Source: Marisa cornuarietis
Lineage: Eukaryota; Mollusca; Gastropoda; Architaenioglossa; Ampullariidae
Direction: 5' to 3'
Assembly: GCA_004794655.1 (NCBI GenBank)
Contig: SMMW01000506.1
Coordinates: 1,235,724-1,299,723, forward strand
DNA: 64,000 bases
Shown: one piece after another, positions 23,204-37,100 of the stretch
Numbering within the stretch: the first letter of the stretch is position 1
Layout of the letters: each line of letters starts with the position of its first letter
Translations under genes and position numbers: made by a program
Notes under the pieces: model-generated
What the model was told of the DNA's origin: nothing
Database searches by the model: none
Seen by the model: the letters and a program-made list of their open reading frames with translations, nothing else

Positions 23204-26200
23204 GTATACTGCATTTTTCTTGTTTTATATCATGTGTTACCTGCTGCACTTTTGATGACTGTCTATAGACGTGCAGTTACATGGAGGTGTTAGAGATGGT
23301 GTTAAGCTAGCATGTTTTGTGCTAAATCAGACTTGCAAGACATGATCCATTCATAAATCTGGATTTCCTTGTGAATCCAGAGACTGACTGCTCATGATTA
23401 TGTAACACAGCTGCAAGGATTTCATAAAAAGACTTTAAAGTCTTGGAGTTAAATTAAAGCTGCATTTTATTCTTTTGATCTTTACTGATTATTTTGGAAT
23501 TAGATTTAGAATTTAGACCTCGTATTGTTTGAGCTACTGTTTCATTTTATAATTGATTATATGGATTGTATTGTTTCTTGATGTACTTTGTCTTTTATTT
23601 AGATGTTGATGTGCTGAGCTCACCCCCAAATTCTCTAAGCTCTGAACCACGTCGACAATATTTCTTGCGAGTAACAGAACTACCCCTTACAGTAAATGAA
23701 CTGGACTTGAGGACATATTTCGAAGACAGACAAAATGGTGGAGGGCTTGTTTTCAAAATTGACCTCAATGTTAGTGCAGGAGAAGCAGATATATATTTTG
23801 ATGACAATGATAGTAAGTCCTGTTCAATTAAAACTTCAGAAATTTTAGCACTAAAATTCTAAAGTAAAATAAGAAAACAGGTCAGGTAGAATTTTTGCAG
23901 GTAATAACTTCTTATTGATTGATTTTGTACAGACTGATATTCAGATAAACTGAATGGGAAAAGTATATTTTAACATGTCTAGAATTTCTTGAGTTCTATG
24001 CTGTTGAACTTTGACAAAGCTGAGGAATTTTACATCATCCATGCAGTAATACAGCGTGTGGTGGACAAAGCACCACACCTGCTGATGAACAAGAAAGTAA
24101 AGGTGGAGCTGGTATCAGAGAGCAAGGAACACGACAAGGTGCAAGAGTCTCGCACTGTTGAGGTCCGAAGTGTTCCAGATGTGACGACAAAAGAAATGTG
24201 TTTCTTGTATTTTGAAAACCCTTTAAAAGGGGGTGGAGACATAGAAAAATCAAACTGGATTGAGGAGGAAAAAGTTTTCTACATAACCTTTGCTGATGTA
24301 GCAGGTGAGTACAGTTTCTTTCTTTTGTTGGATACTAACATGGCACACATAAATGACGTGTTTTGTTGTGCATGTATTTTTGTGTAAAAAAAAGTTCTAT
24401 ATCTTAGATTAAAAAATATTATGTTGTGATGATCAGTGTTTCATAGAATAGTTTGAAAAATGGCAAAAGTTTGGAAACTATAACAACACTGTGGCAGATA
24501 CAATGGTGCATGCACTTTTCATAGACTGGCAGTTAGATTTTATGTGTGTTATACTGGATAGTTTATGAAATAAATGTTTCTATCTTCCACAAGATGTTTG
24601 ACATACCTTTGATTTTTTTCTTTTATTTCTGTCAGTTGCCAAGCAGGTCATCACAAGGGGTCACACAGTTGGTGGGAAGGTGCTTGAAGTCACACTTTAC
24701 ACCCCACCACCTGTTGTGGAGGACAAGGGGCAGTGCACTGTAGAGGTGAGGGGATTTGATCCCCAAACCCTTGAGCTGTACCAGCTGTATTTTGAGAATC
24801 CTGTAAAAATTGGTGGCACAGTAACTGATTTCCAAGTCCGGGAAGACAACGAAGTGATCAATATCACATTCCAAACACCAGAAGGTTAGCACATCCATAG
24901 ATTTCTAATTCTCTTCTTGTTCCTAATACAGACATGCATGTGTATCTCTTGACTGGTACCAACTGATGAGCAGTTACGCTAGCGCATTGTAGCTAGTTGT
25001 CAAGGGGAACAACTGGATAGATGCATCAGCTGACAGCAATGCCACTGAGGCAAACTGTCTTGAGCAGTGGTGAGCAGGTCCTGCATGGAATTACCAATCT
25101 ACTCCCTCATGTTTCTGTTGTCATCTTTCTAAGAATTTTAACATGCCCAGACCAACCATGTTGCATTATTTTTAGATGAGCTGAACTGGCTGCCATATTT
25201 TTCTCTCTTTGCCTATAAGATGGCTACCATTGCCTTCTCCAAACTGTTGAAAACACAAATTGTGTAGCCCCCACTACATCTTTCATTTACTGATATCCTT
25301 TAAATACCTTGTATTTTATTTGGAAAAACAGATCATCACCTATTTTCTTGTTCTGGTACCAATTTTTAAAATTCATGTGGGGGTTCACTTAAATATGCTC
25401 ACATTCTGTACTGACATGCAGCTGTTTGATAGATCGAGATTTCTTTGCATTTTCAGTTTTTTAATTATAGTATTTATAGCTAAAATGATTTTTTGAGTGA
25501 GTATCACCATATTTCAGAAGCTAAACAGGTTGCCAAGGCAACACACAAGGTAGGAGGTAGAGAACTTCAAGTAATCCTTGCCCCTAAAGAAGATCCTTTG
25601 ACTTCTCAACCTTGCACAATCAAGATTACAAGATGTGACCTTCAGAAAATTGAGCTGTACTCTTTGTATTTTGAAAATCCAACGAAGAGTGGTGGTGGAG
25701 TCATCAAAGAGATCTGTGTGGATGAAAAGGAGCCGGCAGTCTACATCACATTTGAGGATCCAGAAAGTGGGTAGCTGAGATGCATTAATTTTTAATCCTG
25801 TACTTGCAACTCTCTTAATAGTGTGTGATCACATTTTGACCAAACTTTATAAATTTTAGATAAGTTAATTTAAACAAAGAGCAATATTGAGAAAAAGTTT
25901 TATGTCTTTTATCTGCTGCATCCTTTTTCTATTATTTTTGCATATAGTTACCAAAACTATTTGTACAATGAGAGAGTAATCACCAGTATTAACCAGGAAT
26001 TAACCACAGCCCCCATCTTACCCAAGGACTTGGTATCAGATTTGTCACTCTATGTGCTACCCTGTAATTAGATTGAGTTTGCTGTTTAAGTAGTAAAATT
26101 ATACTGAAATTAATATTAAACTGAAAATATACAGAGAATTCTGATTTGGATGAAAACTATTTTGGACAATAATGTAGTGCAATCAAGAAGTTGTAATTGA

Positions 26201-29200
26201 CAGTCAAAACTGGCCCACTTGCGCAATCACCTCTTTCAAAATTACCTTTTTGAATTTTTTCTGTCAGTTTACAGAAAGAACCATAGTACTGAGGCTACTG
26301 TCCTGTGTGTTCTCAACAGATCTGCTTGCAAAGGCAGATGAGGGCTTGTGTCAGTGCTTTTTTGCTTGATCTCAGTGCATCTTTCTTATTCTCTTGACCC
26401 TGATTGTTTTTTGTTCGTTTGACTTAGATAAGTTTTTAATTGTTTTTGTTTTTTTAATTTTTGATTTTTTTTTTTTAATCTCCCCACCCATTTGTCTGTG
26501 GTGTGCTGAAGTAACAGCTTTATTCTCTTTGCCATTTACTTGCTGAATCTTAACATGTGATGTAGCTGCCTATATGTCTATGCATGTGTGTTTTAAATAT
26601 ATATATATTTGGATTTATTCCTTTAGTGTGTGTGTGTGTGGTTTTGTGTGTGTGAATGTGTATGAGTGTGCATGTGCATACATACAGGAGAGATGCATCT
26701 ATGTGTTGTGTGTAAGCTGGTTTTGGATGTGAGTAATGATCTGTCACTTTATGTAGAGATGGTTGAGAGATGGGAGTTTATGTTGTTGTTCTTTTGTGAA
26801 CCTTCCTTTTAGAGCATGAAGATCTACTCCACAAAAGAATTTACCTGTATACATGTTAAACATAATAAAATAATAAAAGTTGTTTTGTCTTAATCAGAGC
26901 CGCCGAGAGCCAGCACGGGCCCCGGGGTAGACAACTTTTTCAGGCCTCTTGTAATTGTAATCGCTAATTATTTTCCCAGTATATAATAATATGTTTACAA
27001 TTCGATTGTCAATATTTACATTTCATTCAGTAACATAATATAGACTACAAACATTAGGACAAGTGCACTAGGATCTACATCACTACTTGAACATAGAGTT
27101 TTTTACACGTGAGTGGTTAGTAAATGAGGAAAAATGATGTTAAAGGATCAAACTTGTAGTACCCTGGCCCATAGAAAAAAATCCCCAGAATGAGGAATGT
27201 TCCGTCAACCCCGGGTACAACAGTCACCCGTCTCTCATCAGGCCTGGTCTTAAGGGTGATTGTCATTGCTGATAGCTATGCTGTCCAAATGCTCTTCCCC
27301 TGCATATTTAACCACTGCATTGACTAATGTTCAGGCATCTATTTATGATGTTCTTTCCTGTATGAAGAGCTATAAGTTAACCCTGGACTTTGAGAAGAGT
27401 AAGATAAGACCTGCAGGTTCTGCATTACATCTCAGCTGAGAACTGCAAACTGCAAACTTATGGACATCATGGTGATATGTTCTCCTTGAAATCTTCCTTA
27501 AAATAATTAGATGTGCATTTTAACAAACATTCACCATGCATCATAAATAGATGCCTGAATATTGATCAAGCTAGTGGTTCTTCTTCTATTTCTTCTTCCT
27601 TTAATTATTATGCATAACTGTTGTGTCTTGCTGTGATTCTTATGCTTTTAAGCACAAATGAAATAATCTAATGCTGGATTTCTTCCAATGCTACTCATAT
27701 TGCAGCTGTTGGTAGAGTCTGCAGCAGAATGCATCATGTTGGTAACTGCAACCTTGAAGTCACCCTCCATGTGGCTGTGAATACAAAGGGACAGAAGTCT
27801 TTACTGAAAGATGAGGGAAAGAAGAAAGGTCAAGAAGAACCTCTGAGAACAGTTGAAGTTAACATTGGTGACAACATACAGAGTGAAGACACCTACATGT
27901 TTTACTTTGAATCAAAGAGGCATGGAGGAGGAGATGTGGAAAAGGTGGAAATTGATCGAGAGAAAGGCCTTGTCCATGTCACCTTTGTGAAGCCAGAGGG
28001 TCAGTACAGTTTTGAAATTATATACCATGCAGTACCATAAAAATGGTGTTAGTGAACTAACAATACTAACTTATCATTGGCATTAGAGGCCTATTTTGTG
28101 ACATATAACAGGCATAAGAAATTGACTTATTTGGAATCCAGACTTACTGGTGTATTCTAAACACTTGTAATTTGAAATCTTTTGCTCATTCTGTGCTTTT
28201 GGTTGACAGTGGCTGCATATGTGGCAGATAAGAAGCATAAAATCTGTGGTCAACCTGTGGAAGTGACCCTATATGTACCCCCAGTCCCCAAACCACCATA
28301 CCCAGACAAGCTGCTATTCCACAATGTGGCAGAGAGCACAACACGTGACTGTCTATCCATGTACCTGGAGCATATAACTGGACAAGAACCAACTGACCTA
28401 ATTTATGCTGATGAGGCTGGAGATGTGCTTGCTGTATTTGATGAAGAACCAGGTGAGATTTTGTTTATTGTTAAGTCTATTAATGAGCTGGGGTTTTCAA
28501 GTTAGACACAAGCTTTCAATAAAACAGTAACTATATCACTTCACTAGTTTGTTTCACAGCAATAATAACCTGTCTATTTTTATCATCAGACTTCTCAAAG
28601 ATACAAAGCATGTGTCGACACAGAAAACTAGAAGGGAGACAGATCTCTGTTTCAAGGGTGCCCATCTCTAACTGCATTCTTGTGGAGAACTTGAGTGGAA
28701 AAACAACAGAAGACACACTCTTGCTCTACTTCGAGGGCAAACGGAGTGGTGGTAGCCCAGTGGAGAAAGTGGTACTTGACCATAGGAATGGCAGATCCCT
28801 AGTTTTCTTGGAAAACCACAAAGGTGGGAACAGATTTTGTTATCTGTAGAGGGTATCTTTTATACACTTTAATTTTCCAAAAACATTTAGCTTTTGTCAA
28901 GATTGGTGGGGTTACTGAGCTTGTAAGTCTGTAAAGAATCAAGCTGAAAGGTTTGACAAGACTTGATTAAAGGTGTTTTTAATTGGTGTTGCTGAAGCAC
29001 CATTTCCAGAAAAAGACACAGCATTAGCAACCCCTTAGTGGCTATGGACAATGCCAGAAAGGCTTTTCAGTCAGAGTGAATATGTCTGCTAATCTTTTCA
29101 CTGAGGGAAAGCAAAAAAGTAAGTTGATTTAACACAATTTCTTTAGGCTGGTCATGTGACCTGCGTTTCGTCTGGGTGGGGTGGGGGGAGAATCAGCGTT

Positions 29201-32200
29201 TTATGCCAAGCCAGCTTCTAAGGCTGCATCACGGCAAAGCAGCTGGCCATGTAAAGAGAAAGAACAATGTGACTGAGGCGCTCCCTGTTGCCCCACCGGA
29301 CCACCCTGCATGTAGTCTGCTACTCATTTGTGATTATAGAAAATGATAAGTAACAATAGTGGAAGCACAAGTGTACAATGAGGAGTTTATTGCTTTGTGT
29401 GCAGCACATATTGACGAAAGAAAAGTATCTCTACATTGCCTTCCAGCAACTGAAAATGAGAAAAAAATCTGAAGTAAAAGGGTACAGTCTGGGAGGGTAC
29501 CTGAGTTTCAAATAACTATACACAGCCAGTAGCCATCTTTACAATCAACCTTTCTTTGGCAGGGGAAGCAAGAGACCATATCACTTTGCTATCATTGTTT
29601 CCCAACAAAGAGTTCAAAACTACTCTGGTTGGTCCCTTTTGCAGCAAATAAGTACTGTAAAAATAAGCTATTTGCTTTGATCAAGTAGCATACAGGAGGT
29701 ACTGAAAGTCCCTACTCAGTGTGCAGAGTTAAGAAAATAGCATGTTTGCATTGGTCTAGTATTCCCATAAATTAACAAAAAATTAATAGGGTTAAAAAAT
29801 TTTAAATAGTATGGTCCAAAAGAAAGTTTTAACTCTTTTTTCTTTTTCATGCACTTTAGTAAGCTATAGTTTGATAATGAAAATGATACTATGATTATAA
29901 TTTAAAGAGGAGAGCAGCGCTTATTTTTCAACTAAAAATAATAACCACCTTGAAAAAAGATAGTGTGACTGGTAATGTAATCAGTTACAATTAATGAGTT
30001 TTGTATACTAACATCTGAAGTACAGTTATGTTTTGGGACTTTTTTTTTACCCTAGCAGTACAACATTTTTCCCATTGGCTATAATTATAAATTAAGTCAT
30101 GGATTTATGTTAAGCATAGCAATGTATACTAAGATTATTGTCCAAAAGTATGTTTTAATGATGTTATACTTTTTTTACGTCTTAAGATGTAAATTGTACA
30201 ACCTTTTAAATATAGACATCCCTTTGAATAATATATCATGAGTGAGTTAACCAGCGGCCTCATACGGCAGAGCCCTTTAAATAATATGTCATCATTGAAT
30301 TAATCAATGGCCTGATACAGCAAAACCTACTGTACATTCATTCTGTTCAGAGTTTTTGTGTTTTCTTGAATGTCATGTCTTTTAATCTTTGTTTGGAATA
30401 AGTAGCAAAGACTAAAATATATGTTACTCTTTTATTTTGTAACACAGGGATTGAGAGCATTCTAGCAAAGTCACACACACTTAATGGAAGTCAACTTAAA
30501 GTTGGACTGTACATGGAGTGCCTTGGACCATCTGGGGGCAGTAGGGATGCCACTGCTTTTACTCTGCCCAATCCTGTGGAATTTAAAGATGTGGATAAAT
30601 ACAAAGTTGCATTCATTCAGCAGTCATCTACTTTACAAGAAGGACTGACCCAGAAGCTGAAAGATTTGCATGCCACCCCAAGGTTCTCAGACAACACATT
30701 GTCTGCAGAATGTACCTTGACAACATCAGTTCAGCGTGCACGTATGCTGGCTCGTACTTGGACCAATGATGTTCAGGAGGCTGTTAATTCCATTTTCAGC
30801 ATGATTATTGTTCTTCATCAGAAGGTGATGCAGGAGATATGGGATGAGACAGAAAAATCTGTGATGACCGTCAAGGCAGCCAGTAGGAACTCAGCAGTCA
30901 TATTTACATTGTCTAAAGAAAATCTGATTATTGTGGTGGGCATAAAGAGCATGGCTGATGACCTGATGAAGCAAGTAAAACAGATTGTCAACCAGAAGGA
31001 GGAAGAAGCTGAGCGCAAAAAGCAGGAAATTACAGAGATCAATAAAAACCTGAAGCAATTCCAGCTGCGTCTTTTGGTAGCCATGTCTTTTCAGAACGAG
31101 GCATCCAAACGACATCCAGGACTTAAAATAGATATTCGCACAGCAAAAGGGGAGGTCAGTTATTGTGGCATGATCAGAGATATAAAAGAAGCGCAGGTTG
31201 AGATGTACGAGCTACTGCAGTCAGTCAAGTCTGATAAACTAACCACCATGTCCAACCTGCAGAAAACTCTGTTGGGTGCCAAAGAAACACGGGACTATGT
31301 CATCCACAAATTTAAAGCTGCAAAAAATGTGGCAGTCTGGGACATAGACAGTCAAGGAGAAATAACTGTCTACAGTGTCTCTGACAGATATCTTGTAAAT
31401 GCCATTCACATTATGCAGAAATCTGTCGTGGAACACCAGCGACCTCTTGAGTCCGAAACAGCTCAGTTGCTAATGTCATCTGAATGGACCCAATTTGCTG
31501 GCATATTAACTAATAAGTATCCTGGAGTCTTGAAAATTGCTTCCCTTCATAATGCCCATCAGCTGGTTATTGCTGGGACAGACAACATAATGCATGCAGT
31601 AATAGAGGAGACAGAGCGATTCCTGAAAGAAAACACCATCTACAAGCTTAGCTGCCACTTTTTTCCAAATCGCCAGTTTTTTGTTGCCAGTTATTGGCAG
31701 GCCAGAGTATTCACTATCTGCAGCAGTCTGCAAGCTTACAAGATAGAGGTGATCCTGGCAGAGTCTGGAAAGGAGTTTCTTGTTCGTGGGACACAAGCAG
31801 GATTAGAAGCAGTGGTAACATTGCTAAAACAGCTAGGTTCAGAGGTCAAGTGCCACACAGAAACTCTGACTGACCAAGCCAAGGTCAGATTCTTGTCATC
31901 TCCCAACTGTGACAGGGACCTGGAGAAGCTTGGCCGCAACAACCATTGTGTGTTTTCTTTGAGAAATGAGCCCATCGATCTGGTGGTAAAATTTTTATTT
32001 GGTATTAATAAGGATGGGGAAAATATAAGACGCACTTTGTGTACAAATATATGTGGAGGTGTGTGAAGTGTTTGTAATCTATATGAAAGGGGCATGCACC
32101 TAGACATAAAGCATTCTTAAAGATGATTTAAAGATTAGGTTGTTTAAAATTATTTTTCCTCATTATTTACAGTATTATTTGCCTCTCACATGATATTTTA

Positions 32201-34163
32201 TGGAATTTATATTTTTCTTTATTTCTCTTTACCGTCTTTGTCAGTATCTATATGCTTTTGCCGTTTCTTCTTTTGAATGAGCTCTCACTTTAGTCTTAAC
32301 TGTTTTAGATGTTGTTATGTTAATACATTGTATGCATGCTTATTTAGTTTGTTGTTGTTGCTGTAATCAACAGGTTGAACAATCAAGAAGGGATTACGGG
32401 GCCAGTGATAAAGGGCCTGGCTTGGAAGAAGGAACACCTGCAATCGTGGTGCAGCTCCCAAATGGGGTGACTATCACATCTGTTCAAGGGGACATAACTA
32501 AGTTGCCTGTAGATGTAATTGTCAATGCAGCTAACATTCAGCTGGACCACATTGGAGGCTTGGCAAAGCATATAATTGACAAAGGTGATCATTTCACAAG
32601 TTTAGACAAATGCTTAGTAATTTGAATAATAAAATTTAACTTACAATTAGTGGCAGGTTTCATATTCCTTCATTGGTTATTTTTTTCATTGGCCAACTCC
32701 AATGTTTTTTTTGTTAGAGATTGCAGAGTTATAGTACACAAATGCATATTACATATTTCCATGTTCCAGATGAAATAAAGATTAAAATTAGGATTAACTT
32801 TATATTCAATCTTTCCTTTGAAAGATATGTTCGAAATGTTTCTTGAAGAAAGAATCTTTTTCTGTACAGGTGGCAAGGGTATACATGATGAGTGCAGGGG
32901 TCATATAAAAGCTTATGGAAAAGAGCTGAAAGAGGGGGATACCTTCATGTCAGGACCAGGAAAAATGTCATGTAAAGCAATTGTACATGCTGTTGGGCCG
33001 ACGTACAGAGGTGGCAAAAGCGGGGAGGAAAACTGCCTCCATGATCTGGTGGTCAAGTGCTTAGAGGATGCAAGTAAAGCTGGCTTCAGCTCCATTGCAA
33101 TCCCTGCTTTGAGTGCAGGAATATTCGGTTATCCACCAGACGGAGCTACACGTGTTATTGTGGAAGGTGTACAGAGCTTTTTTGCTACTTACCGCACAAC
33201 TAAACTGCAGCATGTGTATTTATGCGACATTTCATCAGATATAGTTCAACACTTTGTCAAAGGCATACAGAAGATTTTTCCATCTGCTGCTTCAATCAAA
33301 GAGAAAACAAAGCCTTCTCCAAAGCCTCAAAATGGTGACTAGCTCTAGCTTTTTGTATTATACTTTTAGAATAATGTTACTAATACTTATTGCTGCTAAT
33401 CCTGTCCTCAATGATGAATGTTGGCTTCAGCTTCAGAATTTCTTTCAATAGCATTATCCGCATAGATTTTAATGTAGGCTTGTGAGATTCTTTTTCTTCC
33501 TTTGCATGAAAACTGCCAGCACACAAGGCTTCTGAATCTTGTAGCTAATCCTCTTTGACTGAATCATAATATGCCAATTAATCTCTTCCAACCATCTCAG
33601 TTCTAGGCAAAGCCAGCCAAATTTGTTCCAAGAAATCTTGAATATGTACATTATTTTAGTGTCATCAATAACCACAAGAAAACACATTTCATGATTTCAG
33701 ATTAAAGCTTTTGTCTACTTTGGGAACAATTTTTGATAAATTTGTGGAAAAGATGCTTTGGATGCAATGGCATTGATGTAATAAAATAGATTTTGTGAGA
33801 TTAATTTGTATACTAGGAAAATAGAACTTGCATCTGAGGAAATATTCCCGTCTTTACTAAAGGCAGCTTTGGATTTACTATGGAGAATGTGGGCTGTGAA
33901 AGGTTATGGTGTTACTGGGGAAATAATTACTAGATATGAATTGGTTCTTTTTACTGCAGTTCACAAGTCTGGAATGCCATCAAATACGGGGCTACCTGTC
34001 TTCGTTGGTGTGCGATTCATTAAGATTTCTGTCATTGAAGGAGAGATTGCTAACCAGAAGGTAAGTCTGTATTTACAGTGTTCATGCATGTGTGTATGTA
34101 TTTGTCATATGTGCAGGGGCTTTTGCCTCTGAATGTTTTTCAGGTGCATGCATGCAGGGGATA

Positions 34164-34196
<33 letters not shown>

Positions 34197-37100
34197 ATCA
34201 GATAACAGACTCAGAAGTGGGGGAGAACAGTATAAATAAATATGAGAAAATAAAAGAAATTGAATTTGTTAAAAGTAGGTTATGAAAAACATTATGGTGT
34301 CACATGTGTTCCCAAAAAATGAAGTTGCTTTAATTTTTACAATTTTATTAGATTAATAAATTATTTATAATTTATTGATACTTGCCGATTTTTATTCAGA
34401 TTGACATTATTGTGAATTCAACATCCCATGCCCTTGACCTCGATAATGGTGCTGTGTCAAAATCCATTTTGGTTGCTGCTGGACCTGGCTTGCAGGATGA
34501 GTGTAGACAAAAATACCCTGATGGCATCAGCACATTGGAAGTAGCCTCTACCACAAGCCACAATCTGAAGTGCAAAGGTGTGCTGCATCTGGCATTAGGC
34601 AGATATAACCCCTATGCCAAACAGGTTGGTGCTGTTGACAGTGCTCAAAGGGGAAATAACTGGTGAGAGCTCAAAACTGGCCTGGGTTTACAGCAAGGAA
34701 AACTTAACCATTGAAACATTTTTTGTTGTCTAAGCAGATTGGTTATTTTGGAGAGACATAATTTATTGCAGTATGCACTCATTCCACAAAGTTAAAAAAA
34801 AAATTTTCTGTAGATGTTAACAACAGCTTATAACACAAGTGCCGTATTTAAAGTCATGTCTATAGATAAAACATTAATGGCCTTGGCGATGTGCTGTTCT
34901 CTGTGGTGTTGTAAAAATTGAATACTGATTGTGATCTATAGTCTCTAAACAAAAGTATTGTTTACTTTTCATGCACTGTATATGTGTGTGTGTAAATCAG
35001 ATACTGGATCAAATGGTAATAAAGTGTCTGGAGGAGGTCGACAAGAGGGGTCTTACATCAGTTGCTTTTCCACCATTGGGAACTGGAAACCTTAGATACC
35101 CTGTAGACGTTGTCGCAGATACTATGGTGAGAGCTGTAGAGCAGTTTGAGAAAGACACCCAAAGTACTTCTATTAAGGAAGTCAAAATTGTTGTCTTCAA
35201 CAGCCCAGATACAGCAAAGGTAAGTGTCATTGGGATACAGTCAGAGATGGAGGAAGTAGTTTGATGATTTTGTTACATGTACACCCCACTTTACTCGTGC
35301 ATTCAAGCCTGATATTTTCTAGCAAACTAATCAGCCTATGCAGGCCCTGTAAAGTTTATCAATCTACCTATCTTGTTTTTTTTTTAAATCACAGGGTTAG
35401 GGTTATTTTCTTCAACCCTGGTATTAGGCACATTTTAAAGGTTTTTTTTGCTTTTTCTTACATCTTGAAAAACAGTATATTGTTTTGTGTAATTTCAGAG
35501 CACTTAATTGTAACTGTTGCCTTAAAGATTTTCATCATTAAAAGTTGAAAATTTAAGTATCGAAACCCAGCTTTCCTATCTGATAATACTTTGACAGTTT
35601 AGAGCAGATATAAAATCATGTACAGTTACTTCATCACAGTGATAAGAAAAAATGCAAATATATTCCTTTTACATATACAGGACATTTTGCTGGTATCAAA
35701 TATTGTCTAGCTCTTATAGCTTGTACACATACACTATTGCATGGAATGGCTGGTTTACAAGTTCATTATGACAGCAGAACATTTGATTTAAACAAGATAT
35801 GTTACATTAGACTTGTTTTGCAGTTTTTCAGCTATAAGGAAATAAACATGTAAAGTATGTTTGAAAAAGTGAAGCCAAAGGCTAACAGCTTTGATGACAT
35901 CAAACGCCCTTTGAGGTCAATGATGAACACAAATTTTCTGTTACTTTGGTTTGTCATTAGGTATCATGTTTAAAACAAAAAGCATTTATCTTGACAGTCA
36001 GAGAGTTTAGTGATTGTTTTTTGCAGGCTTTCAGGTCTAGGGTAGGCATGCTTCAGGCAAGAGGCCAGCAGGGGCTTTTTCCCAATTGGGCGATTAGTAG
36101 ACGCAACAGAGTTTTCCCTGAGATGCCTTCATTACAACCATGTAACTATCATTGCCTGAAGATACCTACATTTTATAGCTGCACACACACACACACACAC
36201 AATACACACATCGAGTGAGACACTTGAGTGGGTTACAAGATATTTTTAGAGTGAAGTGATATTTGGTGATAAGCAAATTATCTTTTAGACAGTTTAAAAG
36301 GTTAAGCTATACAAGACTGTAAAGCACTGCCAAATTGTTTACCATTGCAAGAAGTATTTCAGAATGTTCGTTTATTCGAGCATAATAAAACTGATACCAT
36401 AGCAATCACATCTTTTGATTCCGTTTAATGCTGTTCATACACTTGTTTATTTCTTAGCCAGAATGCCCTCATCAAATGTTGCACCAAATGTAAATGCAGA
36501 GTTTGACCTAGAAGGCCTGCGTCTGATTGTCAAGCAGGGTGACATAACAGAAGAAAAAGTGGATGCTATCATTAACAGCAGTAATTCTGTATTAGATCTT
36601 AGCAGAGGTGAGTGAACAGTCCCAAATAGTTCTTAAGTCTTTTTTTTTTTTAAGATTTTAGACAAATTCATCTAAAGAATAGATATGACTTAATGTCTCC
36701 ATCTTTTATTTTTCCTGTCTGAAACCAAATGATTGTGTCATGGTGACGTGTTTAGGGGATGTTGCCTGTGCACTAAGACAAAAGTTTGGAGCTGCTTTTG
36801 ATGCTCAGTGTAAGAAGCAAGGTAAGTTTTCTGTTTTCAACACAATATATAAGGGTTTCACAAGCAAGAAAATGAAATGAAGTTCCTCATTTTTTCCCAG
36901 CCTTTTATACGAGATTTAAAAAATCCCTCAAAAATATCTTGAGTTATTTGTAAATAATTTTCTTGTGATTTTATCAGTTTTAAATTTTGCACTAGTAATT
37001 ATACTGATTCTTTTAGTAAAATAAAACTCTTGATGATTGCAAAAGAAATTTGTGCTTAACTAGACTACACCTGGTACCATTTTATAGTGCACTGGGGTCA

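Noticed and set aside
29150..29340. Additional RRM exon of gene B
   Set aside because: GC-rich, without an open phase 1-1 frame; more like a repeat.
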